A program made the translations under genes and the position numbers. A stretch of DNA of 15,607 bases, from the NCBI GenBank assembly GCA_902462525.1, contig CABQCA010000040.1, positions 1 to 15,607 on the forward strand, written 5' to 3'. Below the pieces are notes generated by a model, which had not been told where the DNA came from, searched no databases, and worked only from the letters and a program-made list of their open reading frames with translations. Source of the stretch: an uncultured Porphyromonadaceae bacterium. GTDB taxonomy: Bacteria > Bacteroidota > Bacteroidia > Bacteroidales > Muribaculaceae. Below are positions 5,677 to 13,490 of this stretch, piece by piece; position 1 is the first letter of the stretch, and the number at the start of each line of letters is the position of its first letter.

Positions 5677-6843
5677 TTATTTGCGGAACAGGCGCCCGAC
5701 AATCTGTGCGATGGCGCCGTCGCCGGTGATGTTGCATGCCGTGCCGAAACTGTCCATGGCGATGTAGAGAGCGATCATCATTGCATTGTCGGCATCGGTG
5801 AAGCCCAGAATGCCTGTCAGAATACCCAACGATGCCATTATCGCGCCGCCGGGCACTCCCGGGGCTGCGATGATGGTGATACCGAGCATGGCGATGAATC
5901 CGGCAAAGAGAGCGAAGTCGTAGGGCATTCCGTGGAGTATCATCAGGGCAAGAGCGCACGACACTATCTTGAGCGTCGAGCCCGACATGTGGATTGTGGC
6001 ACACAGCGGCACGGTGAATCCTGCAATATCCCGGTCGACACCCATGGCTACGGTGCGTTCGAGCGTCACCGGGATTGTGGCGGCCGACGACTGTGTGCCA
6101 AGAGCCGTAAAGTAGGCCGGCATCATGGTCCACAGGCATCTGAACGGATTCTTACGCGAAAACAGCGACGCTATGCAGTACTGCAGCACAAGCACAGCCA
6201 CATGGAGCACGAAAATAACTGCTATAATTTTGACAAAAGTTGCGAGAACCGGGCCCACTTTGCCGCATAGGGTCATGTCGAGGAAAATACCGAATATATA
6301 CACCGGAAGCAATGGTATAATGGCCTTGTCGATGACGAGCTTTATGATGTCGCGGAAATTGTCGAGCACATCTTTGAGCGGCCGCGAGGACGCCAGTGTG
6401 GCGCAGCCGAAGCCAAGCACGAAAGCGAACACCAGCGCCGCCGTTACGCTCATCAGCGGCGGCACGTCGACAGTGAAAAAAGGTGTGGGACCGACCGAAG
6501 CGATTTCTTCCGATGCCATATAGCTGTCGGCATCGATTAGCGATGGAAAGACGTTTGCCGCAGTGAGGTAGGCGAGCGCTCCCGAGCCGAAAGTCATGAT
6601 GTAGGCAATGGCGACGGTGACAAGCAGCATTGCACCTGCCCGACGGCCGATATCGGCGATAGCCGGAGCTACGAAACCCACTATAAGGAGCGGAATTATG
6701 AAGCCGAGAAAGGTGCTGAAAAGGCCGTTGAAAGTGGCGAAAAGGCGGGCCATCCACAGCGGCAGCACGAAGCCGGCGCCTATGCCGAGAGCGATGGCGA
6801 TTATCACCCGGGGCAGAAGGCCTATGTGGAATTTATGTTTCAT
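5677..6843 (-). CDS. DAACS-family cation symporter
   Basis: This is an inner-membrane transporter of the dicarboxylate/amino acid:cation symporter (SDF, GltPh-like) family, 388 residues with the characteristic re-entrant hairpins. HP1 has QSSAAT (251-256), TM7 TIHMSG (283-288), HP2 AAPGVPGG (326-333) and TM8 D-SFGTACNITGD (364-375). Compared with GltPh, the Asp, Thr and Asn of TM8 are kept (D364, T368, N371, D375). The Arg that reads acidic side chains is Gly (367), and the sodium-site Asp of NMDG is Ser (287). A neutral substrate and altered cation coupling are therefore likely (inference). I chose ATG 6843, which overlaps the tatC stop; ATG 6861 would add six residues. It looks cotranscribed with tatAC. 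No clear terminator follows. Confidence 0.88.
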   Translation of the reverse strand: MKHKFHIGLLPRVIIAIALGIGAGFVLPLWMARLFATFNGLFSTFLGFIIPLLIVGFVAPAIADIGRRAGAMLLVTVAIAYIMTFGSGALAYLTAANVFPSLIDADSYMASEEIASVGPTPFFTVDVPPLMSVTAALVFAFVLGFGCATLASSRPLKDVLDNFRDIIKLVIDKAIIPLLPVYIFGIFLDMTLCGKVGPVLATFVKIIAVIFVLHVAVLVLQYCIASLFSRKNPFRCLWTMMPAYFTALGTQSSAATIPVTLERTVAMGVDRDIAGFTVPLCATIHMSGSTLKIVSCALALMILHGMPYDFALFAGFIAMLGITIIAAPGVPGGAIMASLGILTGILGFTDADNAMMIALYIAMDSFGTACNITGDGAIAQIVGRLFRK

Positions 6844-7627
6844 CTGTACGGTGTTTTTCATCGGTATTTTCTTCGGGCACCAGGCGCGCGCTGAACTCCC
6901 AGAGGGCGTAGACCGGTATGAAGACCATGAAGAGAGTGAAAGGGTCGCTCGGGGTTATGATGGCGGAAATAATGACAAGCACTACAATGGCATGGCGCCG
7001 GTAGGTCCTGAAGAAACTGCGGTGTATGATTCCGATGCGGCCCAGAAGCATGGCGAGCACCGGCAGTTCGAACACCACGCCCATCATCAGCAGCATGGTG
7101 TAGAAATTGTCCATGTACGAATCGAGCGACAGCATCGTGCCGATATTGTCGCTGATGGTGTAGCTGCCCAGAAACCTCAGAGCAAGCGGAAAGACCATGA
7201 AATATCCGTTGAGAATGCCGAGGTAAAACAGGATGGTGCCGAAGATGAAGGCTCCGACTACACCTCGTTTCTCGTGCTCATAGAGCGCCGGCGAAATAAA
7301 GCCCCACAGCAAGTACAGGATTACGGGACAGCCGACAAGAAGCGCAGTCCAGCACGATGTCGACATATGTACGAAAAACTGCGAGGCGAGTTCGAGACTC
7401 ACCACCTCGACATGAAAATCGGAAGCCGTGTCAGTACCGGCGATGGCGTCGAAGAGACGGTAGGTGACAAAGCCGGGGTTGCACGGAGCCATTATCACAT
7501 CATTGAACAGCCTCGGCATAGCGATAAACGCCGCTATGCCCAGAATGACCACCACAATGACGATACGGAAGAGCACCCCCCGAAGGACATCGAGGTGATC
7601 CCAGAATGTCATGTCGGCTTTCGCCAT
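6833..7627 (-). CDS. tatC: Sec-independent translocase protein TatC
   Basis: TatC is the receptor and core membrane subunit of the twin-arginine translocase, which exports folded proteins. This 264-residue protein has six predicted membrane segments. The cytoplasmic N-terminus FWDHLDVLR (8-16) corresponds to the conserved F-x-x-HL-x-ELR, with Asp in place of the usual Glu. The conserved loop ALYEHEK (114-120), FELP (186-189) and TPSDP (225-229) are all recognisable. It begins two bases after the tatA stop, so the two are surely cotranscribed. No TatB is seen; a minimal TatA-TatC system is common in Bacteroidota. The tail after the sixth segment is short, charged and overlaps the symporter start. 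Confidence 0.95.
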   Translation of the reverse strand: MAKADMTFWDHLDVLRGVLFRIVIVVVILGIAAFIAMPRLFNDVIMAPCNPGFVTYRLFDAIAGTDTASDFHVEVVSLELASQFFVHMSTSCWTALLVGCPVILYLLWGFISPALYEHEKRGVVGAFIFGTILFYLGILNGYFMVFPLALRFLGSYTISDNIGTMLSLDSYMDNFYTMLLMMGVVFELPVLAMLLGRIGIIHRSFFRTYRRHAIVVLVIISAIITPSDPFTLFMVFIPVYALWEFSARLVPEENTDEKHRTDET

Positions 7628-7629
7628 GC

Positions 7630-7857
7630 CTATTTATCCTTTCCGGCAACGTGATCCTTCTTCTCGGGCTCCTCGTCGGGCTTGTCGAGCTCCGACTTTG
7701 CCTCGGCCACACCTTTCTTGAACTCCTGCACTCCTTTGCCAAGGCCGCGCATGAGTTCGGGAATTTTCTTGCCGCCGAAAAGCAGCAAAATCACGGCAAC
7801 AATAATCACCCACTCCCAGGTGCCTATCATCAGAGGTATCATAAGCGTTATAGTCAT
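7630..7857 (-). CDS. tatA: Twin-arginine translocase subunit TatA
   Basis: TatA oligomers form or thin the membrane for passage of folded Tat substrates. The protein is 75 residues: a short N-terminus, one membrane helix (about 11-27, IGTWEWVIIVAVILLLF), the hinge FGGKKIPEL (27-35), an amphipathic helix with GLGKGVQEFKKGV (38-50), and a charged Lys/Glu tail. This is the classic TatA/E layout. ATG 7857 was chosen because the upstream in-frame ATG (7941) would lie inside licD and add 28 unrelated residues. It lies 52 bases after the licD stop and two bases before tatC. Confidence 0.95.
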   Translation of the reverse strand: MTITLMIPLMIGTWEWVIIVAVILLLFGGKKIPELMRGLGKGVQEFKKGVAEAKSELDKPDEEPEKKDHVAGKDK

Positions 7858-7876
7858 AATTTTCGGTATTTTGGCG

Positions 7877-7884
7877 TAAAGATA
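7877..7884 (-). promoter_or_regulatory. Possible -7 box before tatA
   Basis: On the minus strand TATCTTTA lies 20 bases before the tatA start, one base off TAnnTTTG. No TTTG is seen at the expected -33 distance, so this is a weak candidate. The tat genes may instead be transcribed through from licD. Confidence 0.35.
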
Positions 7885-7909
7885 GCAAAAAGTCGGCACA
7901 TTCCGAGCG

Positions 7910-8722
7910 TTATTCGCGATAGTCGCGATACGGATGGTCAAGGTCGAGATAGTCGAAATTGTGCTGCCATCGGTCCTCGGCGGGCGGAACGGTCATGTAG
8001 TCGCCGTACATACGCTTCAGATACGGATCGTAGTTGGCAATTCCCTGCACGGTGTGGCCTTCGAATTCATAGGGGGCATAAGTGTCGACGACCTCCTTGG
8101 GGCATATGCGGCCGTAACAGTCGGTGTAGCTGGCGGCATAGCGGCAGTCGTTGTAGTCGTACTTAGTCATCACGCGGCGCATCTTTTTCTGCACATCCGC
8201 CATAGTGTAGATCTTCCGCGTCAGCAGCGGCAGCCAGCTCGACGGGCCGTGGCCGTGGCGGTAAGGGTCGCGGTGGAGCAGATAGAGCACCTTCTTGAGA
8301 TAGAAATATCGCAAACGCTGCACACGGCGCATGACAGCGCTGTCGGGATAAGCATCGAAGGGGAAAACGTCGATGTAGCAGCCGCCGAGATAGTAGAGAT
8401 GGCGGCGCTCGATGAGCGTTGTCGAAGCGTCCTGAATCTTGCCGAACGGCAATGGATAGAGAGGATCGTTTTCGGCGCATACGAACTCGTAAGGCTCAGG
8501 AAGCCATTCCTTGCAGTGGGCTATAAGCTTTTCGTAGTCAGGACGCGGCATCGACACGTCGAGGTCGTCGTCCCAGGGAATAAAGCCCTTGTGCCGCACG
8601 GCTCCTATCATGGTGCCGCCGCATATACAGTAGCGCAGGCCATGCTCGGCACACACCTTGTCGAACATCAGCAGAATGCCCAGAATCTTATCGTGAAGTC
8701 TCTTTATGTCGTAATTCGCCAT
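7910..8722 (-). CDS. LicD family phosphotransferase
   Basis: LicD-type proteins have a nucleotidyltransferase fold and transfer phosphocholine or related phospho-groups from a nucleotide-activated donor to surface glycans. This 270-residue protein shows the family core near its N-terminus: CGGTMIGAVRHKGFIPWDDD (34-53), with the GG-T pair (35-37) and the metal-binding cluster WDDDLDV (50-56), followed by PRPDYEKL. The Lys-Ile-x-Asp and Tyr-Leu-Gly-Gly segments (about 94-115) also fit. It is a likely cytoplasmic enzyme modifying capsule, LPS or another surface glycan, but donor and acceptor cannot be told. It is divergent from fabD and has its own promoter; tatA follows closely. No other glycan genes are nearby. 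Confidence 0.9.
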   Translation of the reverse strand: MANYDIKRLHDKILGILLMFDKVCAEHGLRYCICGGTMIGAVRHKGFIPWDDDLDVSMPRPDYEKLIAHCKEWLPEPYEFVCAENDPLYPLPFGKIQDASTTLIERRHLYYLGGCYIDVFPFDAYPDSAVMRRVQRLRYFYLKKVLYLLHRDPYRHGHGPSSWLPLLTRKIYTMADVQKKMRRVMTKYDYNDCRYAASYTDCYGRICPKEVVDTYAPYEFEGHTVQGIANYDPYLKRMYGDYMTVPPAEDRWQHNFDYLDLDHPYRDYRE

Positions 8723-8748
8723 TGGTTCGGAAATTTAGAAATCGGCCA

Positions 8749-8778
8749 CAAAATTAACGATAAAAATCCAAAACTCAA
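8749..8778 (-). promoter_or_regulatory. Promoter for licD
   Basis: On the minus strand TTTG (8778-8775), an 18-base spacer and TAATTTTG (8756-8749) match the Bacteroidota promoter, with a slightly short spacer. The predicted start near 8744 gives a leader of about 22 bases before the licD ATG at 8722. Confidence 0.6.
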
Positions 8779-8828
8779 AAAGGCGCCGTCCCTGCGAAAG
8801 TCCATTAGCGAGAATTTCGGGATGGGGC

Positions 8829-8859
8829 TTTGTGATTCAGGGAAAAAGGGTTAACTTTG
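8829..8859 (+). promoter_or_regulatory. Promoter for fabD
   Basis: TTTG (8829-8832), 19 bases, then TAACTTTG (8852-8859) is an exact Bacteroidota promoter match. Transcription would start near 8864, about 30 bases before ATG 8895. It also argues against the in-frame ATG at 8832, which lies inside the promoter. Confidence 0.8.
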
Positions 8860-8894
8860 CACAAAATTTCAAGGTAATCAATAACACCAACCAA

Positions 8895-9773
8895 ATGAAA
8901 GCATATGTTTTTCCGGGCCAGGGCGCTCAGTTCGTAGGTATGGGCAAAGACCTCTACGAAAATAACGCCGAAGCCCGCGCACTTTTCGACAAGGCAAACG
9001 AAATTCTTGGGTTCAACATAACCGATCTGATGTTCAACGGCACCGACGAAGACCTCCGCAAAACCGCCGTCACCCAGCCCGCGATTTTCATTCACAGCGT
9101 ATTACTGGCCAAAAGCCTCGGTGCCGATTTCAAGCCCGACATGGTAGCCGGCCACTCGCTCGGCGAATTTTCGGCTCTCACCGCAGCCGGCGCCCTCAGT
9201 TTCGAAGACGGTCTGCGTCTGGTCAGCGCCCGCGCACAGGCCATGCAGAAAGCATGCGAAATCAAAGAGTCGACCATGGCTGCCGTTCTGGCTCTTCCCG
9301 ACGAAAAGGTAGAGGAAATTTGCGCCGGTATCGACGGTGTTGTAGTATGCGCCAACTATAACTGCCCCGGTCAGATTGTGATTTCAGGTGAGGTGCCCGC
9401 TGTCGATGCAGCCTGCGAGCAGCTCAAAGCCGCCGGAGCAAAACGTGCCCTGCGTCTGAAAGTGGGCGGCGCCTTCCACTCGCCCTGCATGGAACCGGCC
9501 CGCGCCGAACTGGCTGCAGCCATCGAAGCGACCGAAATCCACGCTCCTGTATGCCCTGTTTATCAGAATGTGGACGCTCTGCCCCACACCGATCCTATCG
9601 AAATCAAAGCCAACCTTGTGGCACAGCTTACCGCTCCGGTGCGCTGGACACAGACCGTGCGCAACATGATTGCCGACGGCGCCACCGAATTTGTTGAACT
9701 CGGCCCGGGCAAAGTGCTTCAGGGTCTCGTAAGCAAAATCGACCCCTCGGTGACGGTTTCGGGAATGCAATAA
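8895..9773 (+). CDS. fabD: Malonyl-CoA:ACP transacylase
   Basis: FabD moves malonyl from CoA to acyl carrier protein, supplying the extender unit for fatty-acid synthesis. The protein is 292 residues, slightly shorter than E. coli FabD. Visible motifs are the oxyanion-hole loop PGQGAQ (7-12), the nucleophile Ser88 in GHSLGE (86-91), Arg113 in SARAQAM, which binds the malonyl carboxylate, and the catalytic His195 in GGAFHSP (191-197). A C-terminal ELGPGKVL also fits. The start at 8895 is supported by the promoter just upstream and by MKAYVFPGQGAQ, the family's standard beginning. It stands alone between a promoter and a terminator. Together with fabH it gives two fatty-acid genes in the window, but about 7 kb apart. 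Confidence 0.97.
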   Translation: MKAYVFPGQGAQFVGMGKDLYENNAEARALFDKANEILGFNITDLMFNGTDEDLRKTAVTQPAIFIHSVLLAKSLGADFKPDMVAGHSLGEFSALTAAGALSFEDGLRLVSARAQAMQKACEIKESTMAAVLALPDEKVEEICAGIDGVVVCANYNCPGQIVISGEVPAVDAACEQLKAAGAKRALRLKVGGAFHSPCMEPARAELAAAIEATEIHAPVCPVYQNVDALPHTDPIEIKANLVAQLTAPVRWTQTVRNMIADGATEFVELGPGKVLQGLVSKIDPSVTVSGMQ

Positions 9774-9780
9774 ACGATTA

Positions 9781-9815
9781 AAAATCGGCTCAGTAAAAAA
9801 CTGAGCCGATTTTTT
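9781..9815 (+). terminator. Intrinsic terminator of fabD
   Basis: AAAATCGGCTCAG (9781-9793) pairs perfectly with CTGAGCCGATTTT (9801-9813) across a TAAAAAA loop, followed by more T. It starts seven bases after the fabD stop. With A4 on the left it could also stop minus-strand transcription coming from rubrerythrin. Confidence 0.95.
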
Positions 9816-9850
9816 AGGTACGAGGTACGAGGTAGGAGGAGCGAGGTACA
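9816..9850. repeat. Heptamer tandem repeat
   Basis: Five 7-base units follow the fabD terminator directly: AGGTACG, AGGTACG, AGGTAGG, AGGAGCG, AGGTACA. The first two are identical and later ones drift by one or two bases. No gene is present. Its unit differs from the octamer array that begins seven bases later. Confidence 0.8.
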
Positions 9851-9856
9851 AGGGCT

Positions 9857-9944
9857 TGTCGGCCCGTCAGCTTAACCTCCTAACTTCCTAATTTTCTGAC
9901 AGCTTAAAAGCTCGTCAACCTGTCAGCCCGTCAGCTTGTCAGCT
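9857..9944 (-). repeat. Octamer tandem-repeat array after rubrerythrin
   Basis: Eleven consecutive 8-base units, read on the minus strand from the rubrerythrin stop: AGCTGACA, AGCTGACG, GGCTGACA, GGTTGACG, AGCTTTTA, AGCTGTCA, GAAAATTA, GGAAGTTA, GGAGGTTA, AGCTGACG, GGCCGACA. The central ones are degenerate, but the period is kept. The best units are the same RGCTGACA as in the array after era, and in the same orientation relative to the preceding gene. The array begins at the stop codon in both cases. Confidence 0.8.
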
Positions 9945-10525
9945 TAATAGTTATCGGCTTTGCGCTGGAACCAGCCCTGGTCGCGGCCACAGACGGGGCA
10001 ACGCTTGGGAGCCGCCTTCGCTGTGATAGTAAAACCACACTGGCGGCAGTACCATTCCACGGGCTCGGCTTCTTCGAACTCAGTGCCTGTTTTAAGGCGT
10101 TCGAGCAGTTTCAGGTAGCGGGCCTCGTGCATCTGTTCGATCTTGATGATAAGTCTGTAGAGATTGGCGACATGAGGGAAACCCTCTTCCTGGGCTACTG
10201 CGGCAAACTTTTCGTAAAGATCGTACCATTCCTCATGCTCTCCTGCAGCGGCCTCGGCAAGGTTGGTTGCAGTGTCGGCGACAACACCTGCCGGATATGC
10301 GGCAGTGATTTCCACCGCACCGCCTTCGAGCATCGAGAAGAAGAGACGGGCGTGACTCAGTTCCTGGTCGGCAGTCTCATAGAAAACAGCTGCTATCTGT
10401 TCGTATCCTTCTTCCTTGGCTTTTTCAGCAAAGAGAGTATAGCGGTTACGGGCCTGGCTTTCACCGGCGAAAGATGCGAGCAGATTGTGCTCGGTCCGTG
10501 TTCCTTTTATGCTTTTCTTGTCCAT
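9944..10525 (-). CDS. rbr: Rubrerythrin
   Basis: Rubrerythrin is a cytoplasmic peroxide-reducing protein that protects anaerobes from hydrogen peroxide. This 193-residue form has the normal layout. A four-helix ferritin-like domain carries the diiron ligands Glu22 (GES), Glu55 and His58 (ELSH), a Glu in GEHEEW (95-100), and Glu130 with His133 (EQMH). A C-terminal rubredoxin domain has cysteines 160, 163, 176 and 179 (C-x2-C twice). The start ATG 10525 gives MDKKSIKGTRTEHNLLASF, as in the family; the longer frame to 10684 would run through the terminator of the porin gene. It converges with fabD. No clear promoter was found in 10526-10612, although it is presumably peroxide-regulated. Confidence 0.95.
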   Translation of the reverse strand: MDKKSIKGTRTEHNLLASFAGESQARNRYTLFAEKAKEEGYEQIAAVFYETADQELSHARLFFSMLEGGAVEITAAYPAGVVADTATNLAEAAAGEHEEWYDLYEKFAAVAQEEGFPHVANLYRLIIKIEQMHEARYLKLLERLKTGTEFEEAEPVEWYCRQCGFTITAKAAPKRCPVCGRDQGWFQRKADNY

Positions 10526-10612
10526 AAAACAATGCGTTTTTTTGTTAGTGACTTCAGTTATAACGCCAGAAGCAGCATAATGTTCGCTCTCACGCCCTCC
10601 ACCTTTCACTTC

Positions 10613-10655
10613 GAAAAAAGAACGCCCCGGCATGACGGTGCATGACGGGACGTTC
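10613..10655 (-). terminator. Intrinsic terminator of the porin operon
   Basis: On the minus strand GAACGTCCCG (10655-10646) pairs with CGGGGCGTTC (10629-10620), 10 bp with one G-U pair, followed by T6 (10619-10614). The 16-base loop contains a repeated TCATGC. It separates the porin gene from rubrerythrin, so rubrerythrin probably has its own promoter. Confidence 0.85.
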
Positions 10656-10683
10656 GGGGAGAGATATATGTAACATTCAACCA

Positions 10684-11949
10684 TCAGAAGGAGTACTGAA
10701 GCATGGCCTCAATGCGGTTTGCATGTCCCGAGAGGCCGGAGATGTCCTTACGGGTGCCATGGAGATATTCGGCGCCGACACGCAGGTCGCCCCATACGTT
10801 GTAGAAAATGTTGGCGGCGATATACTGTCCGTAGCGATAAGTGTCGGACGGCATCCCCCCCGTATCGTAGAGCTGTGCCCGGCTGTAGGAAGCTGTGGCG
10901 AAAAGATCAGGCGTGAAATTATACTGCACGCCGGCAGTCCAGCCGGCCACGCCCGGAGCGTGGAGTTTGCCGTCGGTGCCTTCGGGAATAAGGTCGAGGT
11001 CAAGATCGGCGAGGTCGTTGACGTAGTTTGCGATACCTTTGCCATAGGTGTAGTGACCGAAGACACTGAAGGCCGGCGTGACGGCTGCAATAGCGCTGAA
11101 CTGAACACCGTAACCGGTGACAAAATGGTTCTTCTGCGTGCTGAGATTGCGGTAGCTGAGTTCGCGTAGCATACCCGACAGACGGACGTGCGAACCTTTT
11201 TCCCACGAATACTGCACATAGGCCGGAATGTCGGGAAACCGCTGGGAGATAGATCGGGCTGCAGAGCCGGTGGTGTATGAGGCGTCGGGCACTTCACCGG
11301 AAATGGCGAACGAGAAGCCACGCCACGACGGCGAAATATACTGCACAAGCATATTCTTGGCTGTCACTTGTCCGGAGGGACCCTGGTCGTCGATGGTGGG
11401 CGCCATGGCCGGCCCGTCGGCGAATGTGCTTCGGGCTTTGCCGAGAGTCACGTGGCCGACAGTGACATATGCCTGCTTAAGACGCAGACCGTAGGACGGC
11501 CCTGTGAAGTTAGTCTGAATATACACTATCACGCGACCTACCTTGGTAGGACGGGTAACCATTTTGAGAAAGATAGTGGAATGTGCCGCCGTAGCGCCGA
11601 AACGCTGTCGCTGTGCCGGGTCGAGGGGCACAGGTATCATGTTGGTATAGAAATCGTTGTTATCCACAGCCCCGTCGGCGTCGTACTCGCCTACAGCTTT
11701 AAGGAAGCCACCGATACCGAGAGCCACTTCACCTTTTTTGTCAAGGAACAGGAAACGCGGGGCTGCAGGATCCTCGAAGGCGAGGTTTTCGCGCGAATAC
11801 ATCAGGGCGATATTGCTCTGGTGCTCGGGGCGTGTCTGGTCGCCCGAGAGAATCACGGCACGCGAGGGAATAGAGTCGTTGCCGGGTTCGGAAGCCAGGA
11901 CGGGCAGCGCACAGAGAGCTGCAATCATTGCCGGAATTAGTCTTTTCAT
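10684..11949 (-). CDS. DcaP-like outer-membrane porin
   Basis: The 421-residue protein begins with a Sec signal peptide (MKRLIPAMIAALCALPVLA, cleavage near 19-20) and ends in Phe, as most outer-membrane beta-barrels do. The rest is made of alternating beta-strand-like segments with aromatic girdles. GKARSTFADGP (170-180) and TIDDQGPSG (185-193) resemble the inner-loop region of the DcaP family of trimeric porins, which pass small anionic molecules. In the operon it is last, only five bases after the mechanosensitive channel stop, and is followed by a terminator. Residues 20-75 precede the barrel and may form a periplasmic segment. The DcaP call is by resemblance; substrate is unknown. Confidence 0.8.
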   Translation of the reverse strand: MKRLIPAMIAALCALPVLASEPGNDSIPSRAVILSGDQTRPEHQSNIALMYSRENLAFEDPAAPRFLFLDKKGEVALGIGGFLKAVGEYDADGAVDNNDFYTNMIPVPLDPAQRQRFGATAAHSTIFLKMVTRPTKVGRVIVYIQTNFTGPSYGLRLKQAYVTVGHVTLGKARSTFADGPAMAPTIDDQGPSGQVTAKNMLVQYISPSWRGFSFAISGEVPDASYTTGSAARSISQRFPDIPAYVQYSWEKGSHVRLSGMLRELSYRNLSTQKNHFVTGYGVQFSAIAAVTPAFSVFGHYTYGKGIANYVNDLADLDLDLIPEGTDGKLHAPGVAGWTAGVQYNFTPDLFATASYSRAQLYDTGGMPSDTYRYGQYIAANIFYNVWGDLRVGAEYLHGTRKDISGLSGHANRIEAMLQYSF

Positions 11950-11954
11950 AATTA

Positions 11955-13478
11955 TCAGTTATTAGTAGTTTTAGTATTGTCGGACTGAGCCGCTGACGTC
12001 GAAGAGGCGGCATTTCGCGGCGCACGCTTGGGTGTGGTGCGTGTCGATGCGGGACTGTCGGGCGACTCAGGGTTCTGAAAGAAGGGATATGGTACGCCAT
12101 AGACATCGTCGATATCGCCGCCGGGACTGAGGTAGCCGTCGACAATGGTGTCGCGTCCCGAAGGATTCTCGAAAGTATAGAGCATGAAGAAACGCAGCAT
12201 TGAGGCCACATGCTCCATCACGGCGTCCTGAATAGCCTCGTAGGCAAACCATGCCGATGTGGCAGTGAAACAGTAGACCTGAAAAGGTATGCCGGCGGCC
12301 GTCTGCGGCAGGCAGCACACAAAGCAGTCGCTGTCGTGAGCGATGTCAGGATTGGCGTCGAGCCACATCTTCATGTAAGCGCGGAAGAGTCCGAGATTGG
12401 TGTCGATGGTTCCGTTGACGAGGCCTGCCGGATTATTGGCGTCGGCGGTGCCGCCGGCGGCACGCTGCTCGAGCTTTTTTGATATATAATCGTCCATCAT
12501 GGGCACGCGGCGTATGTTGTCGAGCATTTCGGGGGTGGCCGGCAGCACACTGTCGGCGTCGATCATGAAGCACCGCTGTATGCGGCGTGTATTGCTTTTC
12601 TGCATGGTGCGGTAGTTGGTGAAGCCGTTGCTGATGAGATTGTAAGGAGGCACCGTAGTGGTGGTCTTGTCCCAGTTGAGGACCTTTACGGCCACGAGCG
12701 ACACTTCCTGTACGGTGCCGTTGGCATTCGAGCCCGGCACATCGATCCAGTCGCCCACATGAAGGCTGTCGTTCTCCGAGAGCTGCACACCGGCAACAAC
12801 ACCGAGAATATTATCCTTGAAAATCAGCATCAGCACAGCCGAGAAGGCTCCAAGGCCGGCCAGAAGCGAAGCCGGCGACTTGTCGAGCAAAATCGCCACC
12901 GACACTATCAGCGCAATAATCCAGAGTATGCCCTTGGCAAGCTGCACAAGGCCTGTGAGAGGCAGCTTTTTCTTGTTGGCCCGCGCATTCACATTCTCCC
13001 ATATTCCCGAAACCAGCGCCGAAAGACTGACTGTGAACACGAAAACCATGTAGACGAGTGTGCATTTGGTAAGCACACCCGACAGCGCATTGTGTTTCGA
13101 CAGCGTGAACTGAATGAGAATCAGGAACACCAGAGGCGGAATGATTCGGCACACCTTGTGGAAAAAGCGGTGCGAACGCAGCGCGGTGTAGAGCGCCGAA
13201 TCCCAGTGGCGGGCAACAGCCTGCACTATTTTGAGCACCACCCACTGCACAGCCCAGCCAACGCCAACGGCAATGCAGAACACCACCGACGCATAGAGGA
13301 ATGTAACTATATTGACGTCGGTGTCGAGGCCGAATACACCGAGAATCCAGTCGACTATTCCCATTATGAAATGGGCGATGACAGCCGAAAGACCGTCACT
13401 GTCGCCGACAAAGTGAGTGATATCGACGACATGACCTGCCGGGGCCGACAACAGAGGCATCAAACTGGCCGGAATCAT
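11955..13478 (-). CDS. ybdG: YbdG-type mechanosensitive ion channel (MscS superfamily)
   Basis: This inner-membrane channel of the MscS superfamily is closest in layout to E. coli YbdG (miniconductance, MscM), which helps cells survive osmotic downshock. About five membrane segments occupy residues 30-225. The pore helix and beta domain read SPASLLAGLGAFSAVLMLIF (201-220), KDNILGVVAG (221-230), VQLSENDSLHVGDW (231-244), then VKVLNWDKTTTTVPPYNLIS (264-283), all very YbdG-like. A cytoplasmic alpha/beta domain follows (about 290-450). A 40-residue Ser/Thr/Pro/Asn tail (468-507) looks disordered and is an extension relative to YbdG (507 versus about 415 residues). It lies 12 bases after the lipoprotein gene and 5 bases before the porin. 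Confidence 0.9.
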   Translation of the reverse strand: MIPASLMPLLSAPAGHVVDITHFVGDSDGLSAVIAHFIMGIVDWILGVFGLDTDVNIVTFLYASVVFCIAVGVGWAVQWVVLKIVQAVARHWDSALYTALRSHRFFHKVCRIIPPLVFLILIQFTLSKHNALSGVLTKCTLVYMVFVFTVSLSALVSGIWENVNARANKKKLPLTGLVQLAKGILWIIALIVSVAILLDKSPASLLAGLGAFSAVLMLIFKDNILGVVAGVQLSENDSLHVGDWIDVPGSNANGTVQEVSLVAVKVLNWDKTTTTVPPYNLISNGFTNYRTMQKSNTRRIQRCFMIDADSVLPATPEMLDNIRRVPMMDDYISKKLEQRAAGGTADANNPAGLVNGTIDTNLGLFRAYMKMWLDANPDIAHDSDCFVCCLPQTAAGIPFQVYCFTATSAWFAYEAIQDAVMEHVASMLRFFMLYTFENPSGRDTIVDGYLSPGGDIDDVYGVPYPFFQNPESPDSPASTRTTPKRAPRNAASSTSAAQSDNTKTTNN

Positions 13479-13490
13479 GGCAGTGAGTTT

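Noticed and set aside
6608..8854. Long plus-strand frames of 348 and 306 codons opposite the symporter, tatC and licD
   Set aside because: Both are antisense to clearly recognised families, and their translations are low-complexity and unlike proteins.
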